The position numbers were made by a program, and so were the translations under genes. A DNA stretch of 7,612 nucleotides from Phycisphaerae bacterium. Lineage in GTDB: Bacteria > Planctomycetota > Phycisphaerae > JAAYCJ01. This document shows, piece by piece, positions 5,745-7,612 of the stretch (within the stretch, counting starts at the first letter, position 1; every line of letters begins with the position of its first letter). The stretch is from assembly GCA_012514125.1 (NCBI GenBank), contig JAAZAW010000079.1, positions 1-7,612 of the forward strand. The letters are read 5' to 3'. The notes below the pieces were generated by a model that was given only the letters and a program-made list of their open reading frames with translations, did not search any database and was not told where the DNA came from.

Positions 5745-7612
5745 ATGAAAAAGTGTCTTGTGGGAGTGTTGGTGTCGGTGTTGGTCATCTGTAGCGCGGC
5801 CATGGGAACAACCTCGTGGAATTTTGACGATGGAAGCGCACAAGGGTGGTATATGGGAGGGTCTCCGACATCCCAGTCGTCGGTTGCCCCATATCTTGAT
5901 CCGATCTCGGGATCATATTGTTTACAGATCCATGATCCGAACTATGGCGGTTCCCCGTGGGCGATCATTAATGTAAACCGGGTGGTGCAGGCCGGCGCGA
6001 CGCTGAAGTTCGACCTGAAAACCGGCGTCCGAATGGATGAAGGCTATTCGTATGAGGGATGGGTTCCCCTGTGGCCCGGTCACGGCGACGTCGAGGAACT
6101 TAAGGTGGCTCTGATAGGGCCGGGCGGGACTCAGACCTTAGGGGCCCTGACCAATGTATTGGGTTTCTTTGTTCCTTTTGTAGAAGGAGATCGGGCAGGT
6201 AATTGGTTTACGTTTCAGACGACCTTATCGGCTATGGGTATTGCCGAAGGATCGCGGATCACTCAAATTGTCGTTTATTTGAAGCAGGCCGGTCACTGGA
6301 AGCCGACCATTGTTCGAATCGACAACATCGAGATTACCAATGTTGTTGAGGATTATTCTGTGTGGAATCTTGATTTTGATGATGAAACCACACAAGGGTG
6401 GTATATGGGAGGGTTTACGACATCCAAGTCGTCGGTTGCCGCATATTGGGACCCGATCTCGGGATCGCATTGTTTACAGATCCATGATCCGAACTATGGT
6501 GGTTCTCCATGGGCCATCCTCGATGTGGATTATACGGTGCAGGCTGGCGCGACGCTGTCCTTTTACCTGAAACACGGCGTCCGAACGGATGAAGGCTATT
6601 CGTATGAGGGATGGGTTCCCGAGTGGCCCGGTCACGGCGACGTCGCGGAAATTAAAGTGGCTCTGGTGGGGCCGTGCGGGACCCAGACCTTAGGGGCTCT
6701 GAGCAATGTATTGGGGTTCATTGATGCTTCGACATGGTATGGAGGGAATTGGCATGTCTATCAGACATCTTTGTCGGCTATGGGCATTGCCGAAGGAGCG
6801 CGGATCACTCAAATTGTCGTTTATTTGAATCAGCTCGGCCACGTGAAACCGTCCATTGTTCGAGTCGACAACATTGAGATCGCCAATGTAATCGAGAATC
6901 CCGTCTCCGGCAGTGTCGATGGTGTGGTTAATGACGGCGAATACGATGTGGTTTGCTACGATCAGTTCGGTGCGGCCAATGGCCAGGGAACCTGGGTAAG
7001 CGAAAGTGTATCGTCGATCACCGACATCTACCGCTGGGGCTGCAAGGTCGAAGATGGCGTATTCTATAGTTTCGTCGAACTCAAGAATCGTAGCATCGCA
7101 ACAATTGACAACTTTGGTTCGGGCGTTCCCAAGAGCTTTTACGGATTCTTTATCGACGTCGATAACGATCCGGCGACCGGCCAGGCCCATAACAGCTTCC
7201 CCAACGACAACGGTTTCGATATCGAACTGGAAGTCGGCAACGATCATGGGTATCTGTGTTCGCCTGGTTCGATCAACTTCTGGTACGGCGTGGACTTTGA
7301 TGACGAAATCCCGGCCCCCAATGCTCAGGTGTATTACAAGGGGAACGTGCTGGAGATGTCATGCCCGGTGGCGGACATTCTCGCGCAGGCCGGTGTGAGT
7401 GCGGAGAACGGCCGATTCTGGCGAATCGCCCCTCGCACGGCAGGCAAGCTGCCCGGCAGTGGCGCCGTTGATTATGCGTCGGATATGTCCGATCCGGCGG
7501 TGATCGATATTACGAACAAGGCCCAGAAGTTTATTCCCGCGGTTGACGGTGTGATCAGCGCCGAAGAATGGGCCGGCGGCATGTTCTGCGATTGGACGAA
7601 GCCGGGTCTGAA
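5745..7612 (+). CDS. Secreted multidomain carbohydrate-binding protein: two tandem beta-sandwich-like domains plus CBM9-like domains (C-terminus beyond the window)
   Basis: The frame is open to the right edge (at least 622 residues). I chose the second of two adjacent ATGs because AAGGAG (5733-5738) is 6 nt from it and only 3 nt from the first (5742). Residues 1-20 form a Sec signal peptide: KK, a hydrophobic stretch, then CSAA. It does not fit a lipobox. Residues 25-197 and 207-379 are two copies of one domain, each opening with FDD...QGWYMGG and ending in VR-x-DNIEI, like galactose-binding-fold carbohydrate-binding modules. VDGVVNDGEY at 391-400 opens a CBM9-like domain of about 200 residues, and VDGVISAEEW at 600-609 opens another. 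No catalytic domain is seen yet. The likely job is binding polysaccharide outside the cell or at its surface; an enzyme domain may follow. It lies downstream of a decayed GntR gene, with its own candidate promoter. Confidence 0.8.
   Translation, partial: MKKCLVGVLVSVLVICSAAMGTTSWNFDDGSAQGWYMGGSPTSQSSVAPYLDPISGSYCLQIHDPNYGGSPWAIINVNRVVQAGATLKFDLKTGVRMDEGYSYEGWVPLWPGHGDVEELKVALIGPGGTQTLGALTNVLGFFVPFVEGDRAGNWFTFQTTLSAMGIAEGSRITQIVVYLKQAGHWKPTIVRIDNIEITNVVEDYSVWNLDFDDETTQGWYMGGFTTSKSSVAAYWDPISGSHCLQIHDPNYGGSPWAILDVDYTVQAGATLSFYLKHGVRTDEGYSYEGWVPEWPGHGDVAEIKVALVGPCGTQTLGALSNVLGFIDASTWYGGNWHVYQTSLSAMGIAEGARITQIVVYLNQLGHVKPSIVRVDNIEIANVIENPVSGSVDGVVNDGEYDVVCYDQFGAANGQGTWVSESVSSITDIYRWGCKVEDGVFYSFVELKNRSIATIDNFGSGVPKSFYGFFIDVDNDPATGQAHNSFPNDNGFDIELEVGNDHGYLCSPGSINFWYGVDFDDEIPAPNAQVYYKGNVLEMSCPVADILAQAGVSAENGRFWRIAPRTAGKLPGSGAVDYASDMSDPAVIDITNKAQKFIPAVDGVISAEEWAGGMFCDWTKPGL
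5823..6335 (+). repeat. Internal gene duplication, copy 1 (domain 1 of the secreted protein)
   Basis: Copy 1 of a duplicated domain (171 codons). From the shared CAAGGGTGG string the copies are 552 bp apart at the start and 546 bp at the end, a net loss of two codons in copy 2. In a 62-base stretch around the HDPNYGG motif I counted 57 matches to copy 2, and most changes are synonymous. Confidence 0.85.
6375..6881 (+). repeat. Internal gene duplication, copy 2 (domain 2 of the secreted protein)
   Basis: Copy 2 (169 codons). It is nearly identical to copy 1 except for one loop, where copy 1 reads FFVPFVEGDRAGNWFTF and copy 2 FIDASTWYGGNWHVY. Sharp divergence in a single loop within an otherwise conserved repeat suggests that loop changes binding preference. 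Confidence 0.85.

Noticed and set aside
5745..5810. Lipoprotein signal on the CBM protein
   Set aside because: The Cys at residue 16 is preceded by Ile, not Gly, Ala or Ser, so the lipobox fails. A standard Sec signal fits better.
6690..7247. 185-codon minus-strand open frame under the CBM protein
   Set aside because: It is an antisense shadow of a gene with signal peptide, ribosome binding site and duplicated domains. It shows no start context or family signature.

Overview
The window looks like an anaerobic bacterium that degrades carbohydrates. The best guess is the Planctomycetota/Kiritimatiellota/Lentisphaerota group, because URO-D-like methyltransferases, MttB-superfamily proteins, GH4 enzymes and multidomain CBM9-like secreted proteins are common together there. 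This placement rests on gene content alone and is tentative. TGA ends one of the intact genes, so the standard code applies.

Layout. (1) Positions 1-660 look like a scarred region. A minus-strand open frame without a start joins a CBM9-like fragment to the C-terminal part of a URO-D-family protein. Next to it lie a degenerate Gly-type tRNA remnant whose anticodon arm reads GGG, and an 85-bp imperfect inverted repeat. (2) Positions 661-4622 hold a compact minus-strand operon, transcribed GH4 glycosidase -> MttB-superfamily methyltransferase (no pyrrolysine codon) -> URO-D/MtaA-like methyltransferase. Gaps are 11 and 0 nt, and a TATAAT promoter lies just upstream. (3) Positions 4623-5482 form a long divergent intergenic region. 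It contains a 21-bp tandem repeat array, a run of competing hairpins ending in T5, and a promoter with twin AATACC-N5-GGTATT operators. (4) Positions 5483-5596 encode only the first 37 residues of a GntR-type regulator, ended by TGA. (5) From 5745 to the right edge runs a large secreted protein with two near-identical beta-sandwich-like domains followed by CBM9-like domains.

Working together (inference). The MttB and URO-D proteins would form the methyl-donating and methyl-accepting ends of a corrinoid-dependent methyl transfer system; no corrinoid protein is visible here. Their co-transcription with a GH4 enzyme suggests a methylated or betaine-conjugated glycoside as substrate. The truncated regulator keeps a complete-looking autoregulatory promoter. 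That promoter may now serve the downstream secreted carbohydrate-binding protein or be a relic.
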